DNA from: Candidatus Uhrbacteria bacterium | GTDB lineage: Bacteria > Patescibacteriota > Patescibacteriia > 2-12-FULL-60-25 | Reading direction: 5' to 3' | DNA: 14,710 bases | Assembly: GCA_023246415.1 (NCBI GenBank) | Contig: JAHFIK010000003.1 | Span: forward strand, 23,251-37,960 | In this document: positions 1 to 6,625 of the stretch, in pieces | How positions within the stretch are numbered: position 1 is the first letter of the stretch | Layout of the letters: every line of letters begins with the position of its first letter | Notes under the pieces: model-generated | Database searches by the model: none | Told to the model about the DNA's origin: nothing | What the model saw: the letters and a program-made list of their open reading frames with translations, nothing else | Program-made: the position numbers and the translations under genes

Positions 1-15
1 CGGATCGTTCTTTGA

Positions 16-684
16 TCATACCAATCCAAAGAAATGGAAGAAGGTGACGTCTGCGGTTTCAAAAATGCGCGAAAAAATACCAATCCCCCCGAAGATATCC
101 AGCATAATGAGAATCAGGAGAAGAAACGGCCCCTGCTTTTCAATGGTCATGCGGAGATGGAGCCATTTTGAATCCGCCAAGATCGCGTTGAGTAATTTCG
201 ATCCATCAAGCGGCGGAATCGGGATGAGATTGAAGATCGCGAGGTTGACATTGATCATGGCACCGAACGAACAGAACATTGTGAGCAGATTATTTATCCC
301 AAGCGACGGTCCAATCAGTTTCAACACGAGGGCGAACACGGAGGCGAACAGAATATTGGAGATCGGACCCGCAATTCCAATCAACACAGAACCGCTGCGC
401 GGACTGCGGAGATAGCGGGGATCGTAGGGAACCGGTTTTGCATATCCAAACCCGGCAACGAGCAACATGATAAATCCAACCGGATCCAAATGCGCCAGCG
501 GGTTCAGTGTGAGCCGACCCATCCGTTCTGCCGTCGGATCGCCAAGCCAATTCGCGACCAGGGCATGAGAAAACTCGTGAAACGACAGAGCCGTCAGGAC
601 CGCAATCAAGATCGCCAAAAACGTCAGGATCAGGAGAAGCGGATTCGAGGTCAGCGAGGGATCACGAAGAAGGGAGAACAACAT
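16..684 (-). CDS. Site-2 protease family (M50) membrane metalloprotease
   Basis: This is an integral-membrane zinc metalloprotease of the M50/site-2 protease family, which cuts substrate helices within the membrane; its substrate cannot be told from sequence. The zinc motif HEFSH lies near residue 36 inside the first hydrophobic stretch. An AGPISN segment near residue 105 and the second metal-site motif NLIPIPPLDG near residue 152 complete the catalytic set. Four or more hydrophobic segments span about 222 residues, the size of the short, PDZ-less M50 group. I chose ATG at 684; a TTG three codons upstream (693) is possible, and neither has a convincing Shine-Dalgarno. No neighbour in the same operon is visible. 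Family assignment is firm, the start is not. Confidence 0.9.
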   Translation of the reverse strand: MLFSLLRDPSLTSNPLLLILTFLAILIAVLTALSFHEFSHALVANWLGDPTAERMGRLTLNPLAHLDPVGFIMLLVAGFGYAKPVPYDPRYLRSPRSGSVLIGIAGPISNILFASVFALVLKLIGPSLGINNLLTMFCSFGAMINVNLAIFNLIPIPPLDGSKLLNAILADSKWLHLRMTIEKQGPFLLLILIMLDIFGGIGIFSRIFETADVTFFHFFGLV

Positions 685-901
685 AGTGTGCAACGCGGGA
701 GGGCTCTCTAGCTTCCTATGGAATCCACGCGATCGCGTTAAATGCGACGAGGAATTCCTTACGATGCGAGATTAGATGATGGAAGGGCAGTTCCTCTTTC
801 AGATGTCTTTTCCAAGGGATCCCTCGTCGCGGACTCCTCGGGAAAGTGATAAACGGACGCTCCGTGTATCTACTCAGACAGATACAGCGCGCCCCTCCCT
901 C

Positions 902-930
902 TTGCCAAATTCCGCGAATGAGCGTAGCAT
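902..930 (+). promoter_or_regulatory. Candidate promoter of rpmB
   Basis: TTGCCA (902-907), a 17-bp spacer and TAGCAT (925-930) give a sigma70-like promoter with its expected start about 28 bases before the bL28 ATG. The preceding spacer from 694 holds no gene I can support. Confidence 0.45.
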
Positions 931-964
931 TCCCACACATCACGGACAACGAACCAGACTATCT

Positions 965-1147
965 ATGTCACGAATTTGCGAAGTCACCGGCCGCGGACCA
1001 AAAGCCTCCCGTTCACGGAGCCACTCCAACGTCCAAACAAAACGCCGAAATTTGATTAACCTCCAGACCGTTAAAATCGACGGCAAGCGTGTTCGCGTTG
1101 CCGCACGGACGCTCAAGACGCTCAAGAAGAAGGGGCTCGTCAAATAA
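965..1147 (+). CDS. rpmB: 50S ribosomal protein bL28
   Basis: Ribosomal protein bL28 is a component of the large subunit. The 60-residue product begins MSRICEVTGRGP, the family's N-terminal signature, followed by a basic stretch (SRSHSNVQTKRR) and KIDGKRVRVAARTLKTLKKKG at the C-terminus. The length is at the short end for bL28. The reading frame stays open upstream to 776, but that extension is low-complexity and unlike bL28, so ATG 965 is the start. There is no Shine-Dalgarno before it. The gene stands alone between its promoter and a terminator 22 bases after the stop. Confidence 0.95.
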   Translation: MSRICEVTGRGPKASRSRSHSNVQTKRRNLINLQTVKIDGKRVRVAARTLKTLKKKGLVK

Positions 1148-1168
1148 CGAATCCAATCTGATCAATCG

Positions 1169-1195
1169 AACCTCCCGATGAAACGGGAGGTTTTT
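1169..1195 (+). terminator. Rho-independent terminator of rpmB
   Basis: A 9-bp stem AACCTCCCG / CGGGAGGTT with a six-base loop runs into a T tract just after rpmB. Confidence 0.85.
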
Positions 1196-1208
1196 GATTC
1201 ACACCGCC

Positions 1209-1290
1209 TTCATGGTTTCATTGTGACATGGCTTCATGGCTCCTTCCCGATGCAAACACGTTCCAGTAGCCATGAAGCAATGAAACCATG
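1209..1290. repeat. Octad tandem repeat with inverted copy (hairpin)
   Basis: The left arm is four 8-bp units (TTCATGGT, TTCATTGT, GACATGGC, TTCATGGC). The right arm (1268-1290) is the reverse complement of three of them, so the left arm pairs with it except for one extra unit. It belongs to the 7/8-mer palindrome family seen elsewhere in the window. Confidence 0.75.
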
Positions 1291-1317
1291 CAGCCGTTCC
1301 ATGATGTCTAAAAATCA

Positions 1318-1347
1318 TTGACGTCGCTCCCCGTCCCGCGCCATACT
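1318..1347 (+). promoter_or_regulatory. Candidate promoter of the 73-residue orphan
   Basis: TTGACG (1318-1323) and CATACT (1342-1347) are 18 bp apart. The expected start lies about 10-12 bases before the ATG, just ahead of the Shine-Dalgarno. Confidence 0.4.
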
Positions 1348-1365
1348 TCTTCCGCGAGGTCATTC

Positions 1366-1587
1366 ATGAGAGATCAATACGCACATTTACGCGCTCAAGG
1401 TGCACAGCTCACTGCAGAACAGGTGAATGAAGCCCTCACGCTTGCCTGTGATGTCGTTGCAGAACGACAACTTCGCCACAGCAGTTTCCTCGGTGTCCCG
1501 CCACGGCCCGGCACTTGGATTCCAAGCGATCACGATCTCGAAGAAGATCCAGATCCCCCTCCAACCTACGATCGCTATCGGCGATAA
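1366..1587 (+). CDS. Hypothetical protein, 73 aa
   Basis: I do not recognise this protein. The N-terminal half (to about residue 40) looks helical and is rich in Ala, Gln and Leu. The C-terminal third is proline- and acid-rich (DLEEDPDPPPTYDRYRR) and probably disordered. There is no signal peptide or membrane segment. ATG 1366 is chosen because GAGG lies six bases upstream; a TTG at 1318 is in frame but coincides with the likely -35 box. The gene is monocistronic, with a promoter in front and a terminator hairpin 36 bases after the stop. That context supports a real gene without suggesting a function. Confidence 0.6.
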   Translation: MRDQYAHLRAQGAQLTAEQVNEALTLACDVVAERQLRHSSFLGVPPRPGTWIPSDHDLEEDPDPPPTYDRYRR

Positions 1588-1623
1588 TCATCCGCGCGGA
1601 CGACTCTCCCCTCTTCCTTTGCA

Positions 1624-1649
1624 AAACCTCCCGGTGAAATGGGAGGTTT
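1624..1649. terminator. Bidirectional terminator
   Basis: AAACCTCCC / GGGAGGTTT pair across an eight-base loop. It lies after the plus-strand orphan gene and, read on the minus strand, after the malic enzyme gene, where a TTTT tract follows. The stem is nearly the same as that of the rpmB terminator. Confidence 0.7.
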
Positions 1650-1701
1650 ATGCGTTTCTGATTGATGGCGATGGATTGGATGCGATGATCGGGCGCGGAT
1701 T

Positions 1702-1721
1702 GGGCGCGATGAATCGCGCCC
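1702..1721. repeat. GC-rich hairpin abutting the malic enzyme stop codon
   Basis: GGGCGCGA / TCGCGCCC form a perfect 8-bp stem with a TGAA loop, directly next to the stop codon at 1722. There is no T tract, so it is not a classical terminator by itself. It may be a REP-like element or an mRNA 3' stabiliser. Confidence 0.55.
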
Positions 1722-2873
1722 CTACCGTTTCACGCTCTTTGCGACGGCTTGATGCAATCCGCGATCAAAGATCGTCGGAATGATTCGTGTCGGGGTCGGT
1801 GTTTTGATAAATCCCGCGATCGCTTTTGCGGCGCGGATCTTAATCGCATCATCCACCTTCTTGATGCCAGTATCGAGCATGCCGCGGAAGAGACCAGGAT
1901 AGCAGAGCGCGTTGTTTACCTGATTCGGAAAATCACTGCGGCCGGTTGCGACCACGGCCGCTCCGGCGGCGATCGCCTCATCCGGCATAATCTCCGGCGT
2001 TGGATTCGCCAGCGCGAAGATAATCGGATTTTTTGCCATCGTCTTGATCATCGCCGGCGTGAGCACACCCGGTTTCGAGATTCCGATAAACACATCGGCA
2101 CCTGCAATGACCTGCTCAAGGCTCCCTCGTTCGTGTTTCGGATTCGTGAATGACGCCAGCTCTTGCTTTGACGGATTGAGATCAGACCGACCGGCAAAAA
2201 TCGCTCCCTTCGTATCGCACAAGATGATCGTAGAGACACCGACCGCGTGTAACAGTTTCGCGATGGCAACCCCTGCCGCACCGGCTCCGGAGCACACGAC
2301 GCGAATGGCCGTGCTCTTTTTTCGAACAATCTTTAATGCGTTCAATAATCCAGCAAGCGCCACGATGGCCGTCCCGTGCTGATCATCATGCATCACCGGC
2401 ATATCAAGTTCATCCGCGAGGCGGCGTTCGATTTCGAAACAGCGCGGCGCACTGATATCTTCAAGCTGGATCGCGCCGAACGTTGGCGAGATTGCTTTTA
2501 CGGTCGCGATAATCGCTTCCGTGTCTTGCGTTGCCAGCACAATCGGAACCGCATCGATCTTTGAAAACTGTTTAAAGATCACGGACTTTCCTTCCATGAC
2601 CGGTAGTGCACCGAGCGGACCGATATTCCCCAACCCCAGCACTGCAGATCCATCAGACACAATGGCGACACTGTTGCGCTTCCAGGTCAGCTGATCTGCA
2701 AGCTTTGGATCTTTTGCAATCGCCATTGAAACCGCTCCGACACCTGGCGTATACACGAGCGCAAGATCATCGCGCGTTCGGACGTTCGTTTTCGCGGACA
2801 CTTCAATCTTCCCACGAAGCTTTTTATGCAGGGCGAGCGATCGTTGGGCGATGGAGGAGATTTTTTTAACCAT
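1722..2873 (-). CDS. Malic enzyme (oxaloacetate-decarboxylating malate dehydrogenase)
   Basis: It catalyses oxidative decarboxylation of malate to pyruvate and CO2 with NAD(P)+ and a divalent metal, in the cytosol. The 383 residues match the short bacterial form without the phosphotransacetylase domain found in E. coli MaeB. Visible motifs are YTPGVG (41-46, catalytic Tyr), SDGSAVLGLGNIG (73-85), MEGKSVIFKQF (93-103, catalytic Lys), the metal-site ED at 138-139 and HDDQHGTA (162-169). The Rossmann glycines are SGAGAAG (195-201), and ANPTPEI and SDFPNQVNN follow toward the C-terminus. ATG 2873 has no Shine-Dalgarno. The gene follows the LOG-family gene with a palindromic repeat in the 89-base gap. 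In a fermentative CPR-like cell it would feed pyruvate and reducing power. NAD versus NADP preference is not decided here. Confidence 0.95.
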   Translation of the reverse strand: MVKKISSIAQRSLALHKKLRGKIEVSAKTNVRTRDDLALVYTPGVGAVSMAIAKDPKLADQLTWKRNSVAIVSDGSAVLGLGNIGPLGALPVMEGKSVIFKQFSKIDAVPIVLATQDTEAIIATVKAISPTFGAIQLEDISAPRCFEIERRLADELDMPVMHDDQHGTAIVALAGLLNALKIVRKKSTAIRVVCSGAGAAGVAIAKLLHAVGVSTIILCDTKGAIFAGRSDLNPSKQELASFTNPKHERGSLEQVIAGADVFIGISKPGVLTPAMIKTMAKNPIIFALANPTPEIMPDEAIAAGAAVVATGRSDFPNQVNNALCYPGLFRGMLDTGIKKVDDAIKIRAAKAIAGFIKTPTPTRIIPTIFDRGLHQAVAKSVKR

Positions 2874-2889
2874 ATCGTGCGTGAGGGAG

Positions 2890-2955
2890 GAATTTGGAAT
2901 TTAGAATTTGGAATTTGGATCCGGACCCAAATTCCAAATTCTAAATTCCAAATTC
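2890..2955. repeat. Heptad palindrome (AATTTGG units)
   Basis: The left arm 2890-2918 is G plus four heptads (AATTTGG, AATTTAG, AATTTGG, AATTTGG). The right arm 2927-2955 is its exact 29-bp reverse complement, and the loop is ATCCGGAC. It fills the gap between the LOG-family stop and the malic enzyme start. The same heptads recur at 7635-7706. Confidence 0.9.
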
Positions 2956-2962
2956 TTTAAAA

Positions 2963-3889
2963 TTACTTTCGCTTCCGTGACGGCTTCTGTGGCGTGAATC
3001 CATCACGCAATTTCTGAATCGGGGTGAGCGGCTCGACGCGCTTGCTCATATACGGACGCTCATGCGTCGCTTTGATGATCGCCATCGCTTCTTCCGGTTT
3101 ATCCACGACATTGAACAACTCAAGATCTTCCTTTGCCACATACCGATATTCTTCAAACATCGTCTTCTTCACCCATTCCAGGAATGGCGCCCAGAATGAA
3201 CGGCCGACGAGAATGATCGGAACGTTCTTCGTCATCTTCCCCGTCTGAATCATCACGACCATTTCAGACAGTTCATCAAGCGTTCCAAGTCCTCCCGGCA
3301 TAAAGATGTAGGCCTGCGCGGATGCGGAAAGCATCACCTTACGCGTGAAGAAGTAGTGGAATCCCATTGCCTGCGTCACGAACTGATTACGCCGCTGTTC
3401 CGTTGGAAGCGAAATGTCGAGACCGACGCTTTCTCCGCCCGCTTCATACGCGCCCCAGTTTGCCGCCTCCATGATGCCCGGACCACCGCCCGTAATGACT
3501 GTGTAGCCTGCTTTTCCGAGGAGATACCCCATCCGCTTTGCTTCCTGATAGTACTTTTCTTCAACCGTCGTCCGTGCGCTCCCGAAGATCGTCACTTCTT
3601 TGCTGAGCTTGTCGAGAAATTCAAATCCTTCAATAAACTCCGCCATGATGCGGAAGATGCGCCAGTTCGGATTGTCCGTAAACGCATCCAGTTTTTCCGG
3701 TTCCGGCGGACATGGATGTTTTGGATTGCAGAGCCAGTGTGCATATCGCTTCTTCGAATTTACCACCGCGAGATGCTTTGAGTACGCGAGTCGGCGGGCA
3801 CCCTCATCAGAGAGCGGACGAACAGATCGCTTCTTTAGAGCGGAAACGGGTTTTGCTTTCTGTTTCGATGATTTCTTCATAGACGGCAT
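2963..3889 (-). CDS. LOG family protein (TIGR00730-type Rossmann)
   Basis: It belongs to the LOG ("lonely guy") / lysine-decarboxylase-like fold, whose characterised members are nucleoside-5'-monophosphate phosphoribohydrolases. Diagnostic motifs are FGSAR (102-106), GGGPGIMEAAN (134-144) and MPGGLGTLDE (197-206); the last is the PGGxGTxxE active-site motif with its Glu present. The N-terminal 40 residues are an unusual Lys/Arg-rich tail, and the C-terminus (QKPSRKRK) is also basic, so the 308-residue protein is longer than the usual 180-250. Nucleic-acid contact by the tails is only a guess. ATG 3889 is used; ATG 3880, three codons in, is equally possible, and neither has a Shine-Dalgarno. 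Confidence 0.92.
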   Translation of the reverse strand: MPSMKKSSKQKAKPVSALKKRSVRPLSDEGARRLAYSKHLAVVNSKKRYAHWLCNPKHPCPPEPEKLDAFTDNPNWRIFRIMAEFIEGFEFLDKLSKEVTIFGSARTTVEEKYYQEAKRMGYLLGKAGYTVITGGGPGIMEAANWGAYEAGGESVGLDISLPTEQRRNQFVTQAMGFHYFFTRKVMLSASAQAYIFMPGGLGTLDELSEMVVMIQTGKMTKNVPIILVGRSFWAPFLEWVKKTMFEEYRYVAKEDLELFNVVDKPEEAMAIIKATHERPYMSKRVEPLTPIQKLRDGFTPQKPSRKRK

Positions 3890-3912
3890 ATCAATGGTAA
3901 CGGATGGTCAAG

Positions 3913-3940
3913 ATAAAATGGTGCAAACTTCATTTGCGAA
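3913..3940 (-). promoter_or_regulatory. Candidate promoter of the LOG-family gene
   Basis: Read on the minus strand, TTCGCA (3940-3935), 16 bp and TTTTAT (3918-3913) form a weak sigma70-like promoter about 25 bases before the start codon. Confidence 0.3.
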
Positions 3941-4025
3941 TTGATGTATGATCGAATTGACGAATCGATTTATTCAACGCTCTATTTCCAGCTATTCGCG
4001 AATCCGTAAATCCGATCATTCGTGA
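3933..4025. repeat. Degenerate octad palindrome
   Basis: The left side reads as 8-bp steps (TTTGCGAA, TTGATGTA, TGATCGAA, TTGACGAA, TCGATTTA), the right side as ATTCGCGA, ATCCGTAA, ATCCGATC, ATTCGTGA. Segments 3948-3965 and 4002-4019 are inverted copies at 15 of 18 positions. It appears to be a decayed member of the 7/8-mer palindrome family between two minus-strand genes. Confidence 0.55.
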
Positions 4026-4060
4026 ATTCCTGAGGATCCTACCACGCCAGCGACGAACAC

Positions 4061-4579
4061 TCACTTTTCGACGTCAACGATATCCCCGTACCCCATGGCA
4101 GCGGACACTGAGTCGAGAAACGCCTCCAGCTCGCGACGACGCCAGCACGGGCCAAGCGGAAGACGCTGACTTTTTCCATCTTTCATTTTTATCGTGACCG
4201 ATTCAACGCCAACGTTCGCATTCAACCCTTCGTGGCGCAACATGATCGTTCGGATCCCATCAAGGGTCACCGTCTTTGGCGCGGTGATCGCAGAAGAAAA
4301 AACGATATCACGGCCGCACAATCGTAATTTTTCTGTCACGGCGTCAATGAGGTAGACCCAGCTCGCAAACGACAACATCGCAAATAAGACGGTTTGCGAT
4401 CCTGATCCGTTTTGCACGAGTGCGGAGGCGATTGCGATCGTCGTCACCAACAGACACAACGCAAGCACCACGCCACCATTGATGGAAACGATTTTCGCAT
4501 TCACTTCACGCACACAAAGATCGTTCCGCCGTTCGTCGTTGCGTGATTGCGTCGAGAGCGTCCTCGTCAGCGCAGGCAT
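4061..4579 (-). CDS. Small membrane protein with two helices and a PH-like C-terminal domain
   Basis: The 172-residue product has a polar, Arg-rich N-terminus (1-30), hydrophobic helices at about 35-55 and 62-80, then a soluble beta-rich tail (85-165). The tail contains EKLRLCGRDIVF, a pattern common in bacterial PH-like domains that sit after a membrane hairpin. That assignment is an inference from layout; I recognise no catalytic motif. The gene starts 24 bases after the stop of the deoxyribosyltransferase-like gene, so co-transcription is likely. In addition, TATCAT (minus strand, 4592-4587) lies seven bases before the ATG, the same arrangement as at 9549, so a second, leaderless transcript is possible. 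Confidence 0.75.
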   Translation of the reverse strand: MPALTRTLSTQSRNDERRNDLCVREVNAKIVSINGGVVLALCLLVTTIAIASALVQNGSGSQTVLFAMLSFASWVYLIDAVTEKLRLCGRDIVFSSAITAPKTVTLDGIRTIMLRHEGLNANVGVESVTIKMKDGKSQRLPLGPCWRRRELEAFLDSVSAAMGYGDIVDVEK

Positions 4580-4603
4580 GCGTAGAATGATAGCACGCGG
4601 GAT

Positions 4604-5074
4604 CTACAGCTGGACCACCGGAACACCGACCTCGTGCGCGATGTTCACCTCAGCGATCACGCCGCGAGCCGATGCTGATCCGGGAAGGACGTAGAGTGTC
4701 TTAATTTTTCCGGATTCAAGAAGCCCTTTAAAAAAAATGGCGAACTTCGTTTCGTAATCTCCCGGAGATCCATGAATAAATTCGTCGAGATAGTGCGATT
4801 GATTAAAAATCTGAATCCCCTGTGTTTCAAGATCGCCGATGCGTTGTTCCAATACATTCAAATTCTGCTTGAACTCACTCGTGCCAACGCCAAACTTCGC
4901 GCTGATCATCGACGCGGAACCGCCCATCGCATCAATGGACCGAAGCGCGTCTGCGAGGAGCATGGCATAGAAGCGCTCCTTCTCTTCTTGTGCTTCTGCC
5001 GACGTGAGACCTGATTCTTGCGCTGGCTTGTCTTCGGCGGGAGCCGCCACGTGCGGAAATGCGGATTCGTTCAT
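4604..5074 (-). CDS. Nucleoside 2-deoxyribosyltransferase-like protein
   Basis: The 156-residue protein has a charged, Ala/Glu-rich N-terminus (about 1-45). Its C-terminal half resembles nucleoside 2-deoxyribosyltransferase / DUF4406-like folds: YETKFAIFFKGLLESGKIK is followed by TLYVLPGSASARGVIAEVNI, the LPGxxxxxGxxxE segment that binds the sugar or phosphate in that superfamily, and the chain ends AHEVGVPVVQL. A role in nucleotide turnover or nucleotide-signal processing is plausible but unproven. I start at ATG 5074 (MNESAF) rather than 5113, because the upstream 13 codons overlap a good promoter (-35 at 5113-5108) and the start site would fall near 5080. The membrane protein gene follows in the same direction. 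Confidence 0.7.
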   Translation of the reverse strand: MNESAFPHVAAPAEDKPAQESGLTSAEAQEEKERFYAMLLADALRSIDAMGGSASMISAKFGVGTSEFKQNLNVLEQRIGDLETQGIQIFNQSHYLDEFIHGSPGDYETKFAIFFKGLLESGKIKTLYVLPGSASARGVIAEVNIAHEVGVPVVQL

Positions 5075-5085
5075 AGCTGTAAGGC

Positions 5086-5113
5086 AGTGTAGCGATAAAA
5101 CCGATGGAGTCAA
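5086..5113 (-). promoter_or_regulatory. Promoter of the deoxyribosyltransferase-like gene
   Basis: On the minus strand TTGACT (5113-5108), 16 bp and TACACT (5091-5086). The -10 box is 11 bases from ATG 5074, so the leader is only a few bases. A GC-rich repeat lies seven bases upstream of the -35 box. Confidence 0.6.
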
Positions 5114-5120
5114 AGAAACG

Positions 5121-5159
5121 GCCGGAGACCCTCCCCGGCCCTCCCTTCGCAGGGAGGGA
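5121..5159. repeat. GC-rich hairpin repeat, copy A
   Basis: GCCGGAGACCCTCCC is followed by a CCCTCCCT / AGGGAGGG hairpin. Related copies are at 6714-6754, 8603-8640 and, inverted, 8771-8808. It lies just upstream of a minus-strand promoter. Confidence 0.8.
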
Positions 5160-5224
5160 GGACGCGATACTGAGGAGTATGTCCATGCTATATGTCGATG
5201 CGCTGGAAAATCGCGGTCACCCTC

Positions 5225-5307
5225 AAAACAAAGAGCGCACCGTCGGAGACAGGAGCGCGAGCATCGTCTTTCGACGAAGTGGCTCTTTGTCTCACGCGGT
5301 GCGCGAG
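5225..5307 (-). repeat. 83-bp structured 3' element, copy 1
   Basis: 76 of 83 positions match the copy at 5977-6059. It begins one base after the stop codon of the gene at 5309-5869. On the minus strand ACAAAGAGC pairs with a distal GCTCTTTGT that runs into TTTT, as in a terminator with a long structured loop. CGGTGCGC / GCGCACCG can pair across it, and an internal GTC-GAAA-GAC hairpin is present. Confidence 0.85.
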
Positions 5308-5308
5308 T

Positions 5309-5869
5309 TTATGTGGCGACTGATTCGACGTCTGGACCCTCATCATGAGGATCAGAATCCAACAGGAAGTCCCATTCATCATCCGTCCATGGGAACGAAT
5401 CAACCTCGCATTGAACGAGAAGTCCGTTTTTCGTCACGAGACCGCCGAGTGCCTTAACAAGATCCACCGCTTCTCTATCGGTGACATCATCTCCGGGCGC
5501 ATCGACGATCAGCATGATACCTTCGTCGGAACAGCCGATCTCGTCCTTGAGACGCTGCCGGATCTCTTGTTCAGAGGTGGACGTTGTCACGATTCCTCTG
5601 ATGACCACCTTGAGTTCATCCTGATTCATTTCGCGAACGTTCTTTCGGCGTGAAATTACAATCCCCACGCTTGCGCATAACGGATCCATCGCACCAATCT
5701 GTTGATGAACCGTCCGGATCTGTTGAGCGGCAACGAGCGCCTTTCGTGGGTTCCGTTCCGTAAGATACGTCATCGATGGCTGATGACGACCTCGTGATCG
5801 TCGCCATGCTGCATGCGCGATCACATACTGAGCAGAACCTTGCGGATATGCTTTAAAGTGCTTTTTCAC
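5309..5869 (-). CDS. Hypothetical protein, 186 aa, first cassette gene
   Basis: I do not recognise this protein. It is soluble-looking. The N-terminal 60 residues are basic (KKHFKAYPQG, AAWRRSRGRH), the middle is mixed alpha/beta, and the C-terminal 30 residues are strongly acidic (DSFPWTDDEWDFLLDSDPHD). There is no signal peptide or transmembrane segment. GTG 5869 is chosen: GGAGA sits six bases upstream and a strong TTGACA promoter gives a leader of about 54 bases. The open frame continues upstream to 6004, but that would run through the promoter and into the repeat. An ATG at residue 33 (MTYLTERN) is a weaker alternative. An 83-bp repeat follows the stop by one base. Confidence 0.7.
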   Translation of the reverse strand: MKKHFKAYPQGSAQYVIAHAAWRRSRGRHQPSMTYLTERNPRKALVAAQQIRTVHQQIGAMDPLCASVGIVISRRKNVREMNQDELKVVIRGIVTTSTSEQEIRQRLKDEIGCSDEGIMLIVDAPGDDVTDREAVDLVKALGGLVTKNGLLVQCEVDSFPWTDDEWDFLLDSDPHDEGPDVESVAT

Positions 5870-5930
5870 CTGAATTCTCCAATCTGTGTACCACGTGTTC
5901 GGTATTTTCGAGTTACAAATCTGATGAAGG

Positions 5931-5959
5931 AATCTATCATAAAATAAAGAGACTGTCAA
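5931..5959 (-). promoter_or_regulatory. Strong promoter of the first cassette gene, with overlapping inverted repeat
   Basis: On the minus strand TTGACA (5959-5954), 17 bp and TAGATT (5936-5931). The -35 box sits inside a 9-bp inverted repeat AAAGAGACT / AGTCTCTTT (5946-5967, four-base gap) followed by TTATTTTAT. This could be an operator, or the terminator of the upstream gene overlapping the promoter. Confidence 0.75.
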
Positions 5960-5976
5960 GTCTCTTTTGCATACAA

Positions 5977-6059
5977 AAAACAAAGAGCGCACCGTCGGAG
6001 ACAAGAGCGCGAGATCTGTCTTTCGACGAGATGGCTCTTTGTCTCACGCGGTGCGCGAG
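5977..6059 (-). repeat. 83-bp structured 3' element, copy 2
   Basis: This is the second copy of the element at 5225-5307, 11 bases after the stop of the lipoprotein gene. On the minus strand it ends GCTCTTTGTTTTTT, a good U-rich tail. Six of the seven differences from copy 1 fall in the two arms of the internal hairpin. Confidence 0.85.
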
Positions 6060-6070
6060 AATACCGACTG

Positions 6071-6550
6071 TCATCCTTTGAAGGATGGGTTCTTCCAGCT
6101 GTACACGAGATGCTCTGCATTCAGCGTCTGAGCAACCGCTTCATCCAGCTGACGGATGGCGAACAAAATCTGCTGATCAGAGAACGGCTTCACGTTTCCC
6201 TTGTCGCCATCGCAGGCCTCGAATTTCCAGCCATTCGTTTCATGATCGAAAATGACTGAATTACATCCAAAGCCGGTCGACGGCATGCCGCAGTAAAAGA
6301 CTCGCTCCCAACGGCCAATCGCCCGTCCTGCATGTCCAGTGATAGACACGTAGCTGGGCTGATCGTTCGGATGAACATGCACGATCCGAAGAAAGGCGTC
6401 GTTGCTATCCGTCGAATCATTGATTTCAACCGTATTCGTTCCAAGTTCGCCACGATATTGATTCCACGTTCGATCCACGACCTCAGAACTGCACGCGGTA
6501 GCGATGAAGAGACATCCGATTGCGGACAACATGGCGTAGCCTGTTTTCAT
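6071..6550 (-). CDS. Putative lipoprotein, 159 aa, second cassette gene
   Basis: I do not recognise the mature protein. The first 20 residues (MKTGYAMLSAIGCLFIATAC) form a lipoprotein signal with Cys20 as the likely lipidated residue, so it should be exported and anchored to the membrane surface. The rest is polar, with three further cysteines (in FYCG, GFGC and EACDG) that may form disulfides. ATG 6550 is chosen because the signal peptide starts there and AAAGGA lies nine bases upstream. An ATG at 6574 adds eight residues, but it lies inside a leader hairpin. Promoter and 3' element match those of the neighbouring cassette gene, so the two may be expressed alike. Confidence 0.75.
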   Translation of the reverse strand: MKTGYAMLSAIGCLFIATACSSEVVDRTWNQYRGELGTNTVEINDSTDSNDAFLRIVHVHPNDQPSYVSITGHAGRAIGRWERVFYCGMPSTGFGCNSVIFDHETNGWKFEACDGDKGNVKPFSDQQILFAIRQLDEAVAQTLNAEHLVYSWKNPSFKG

Positions 6551-6571
6551 GATGAAAAGTCCTTTCTCCAA

Positions 6572-6592
6572 CATCTCAGCCTATCTGAGATG
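6572..6592 (-). promoter_or_regulatory. Leader hairpin before the lipoprotein gene
   Basis: CATCTCAG / CTGAGATG form a perfect 8-bp stem with a five-base loop in the 5' leader, directly before TTGGAGAAAGGA. Its position suits translational control or a protein-binding site. Confidence 0.55.
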
Positions 6593-6625
6593 GTCAATAT
6601 GCGTTGATGCAATTTTGACGGAAAA

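Noticed and set aside
716..949. Minus-strand 77-codon frame between the site-2 protease and rpmB
   Set aside because: No ribosome site, no domain and no sensible composition; it also overlaps the rpmB promoter.
776..964. N-terminal extension of bL28
   Set aside because: bL28 begins at MSRICEVTG; the upstream part is unlike the family and overlaps the likely promoter.
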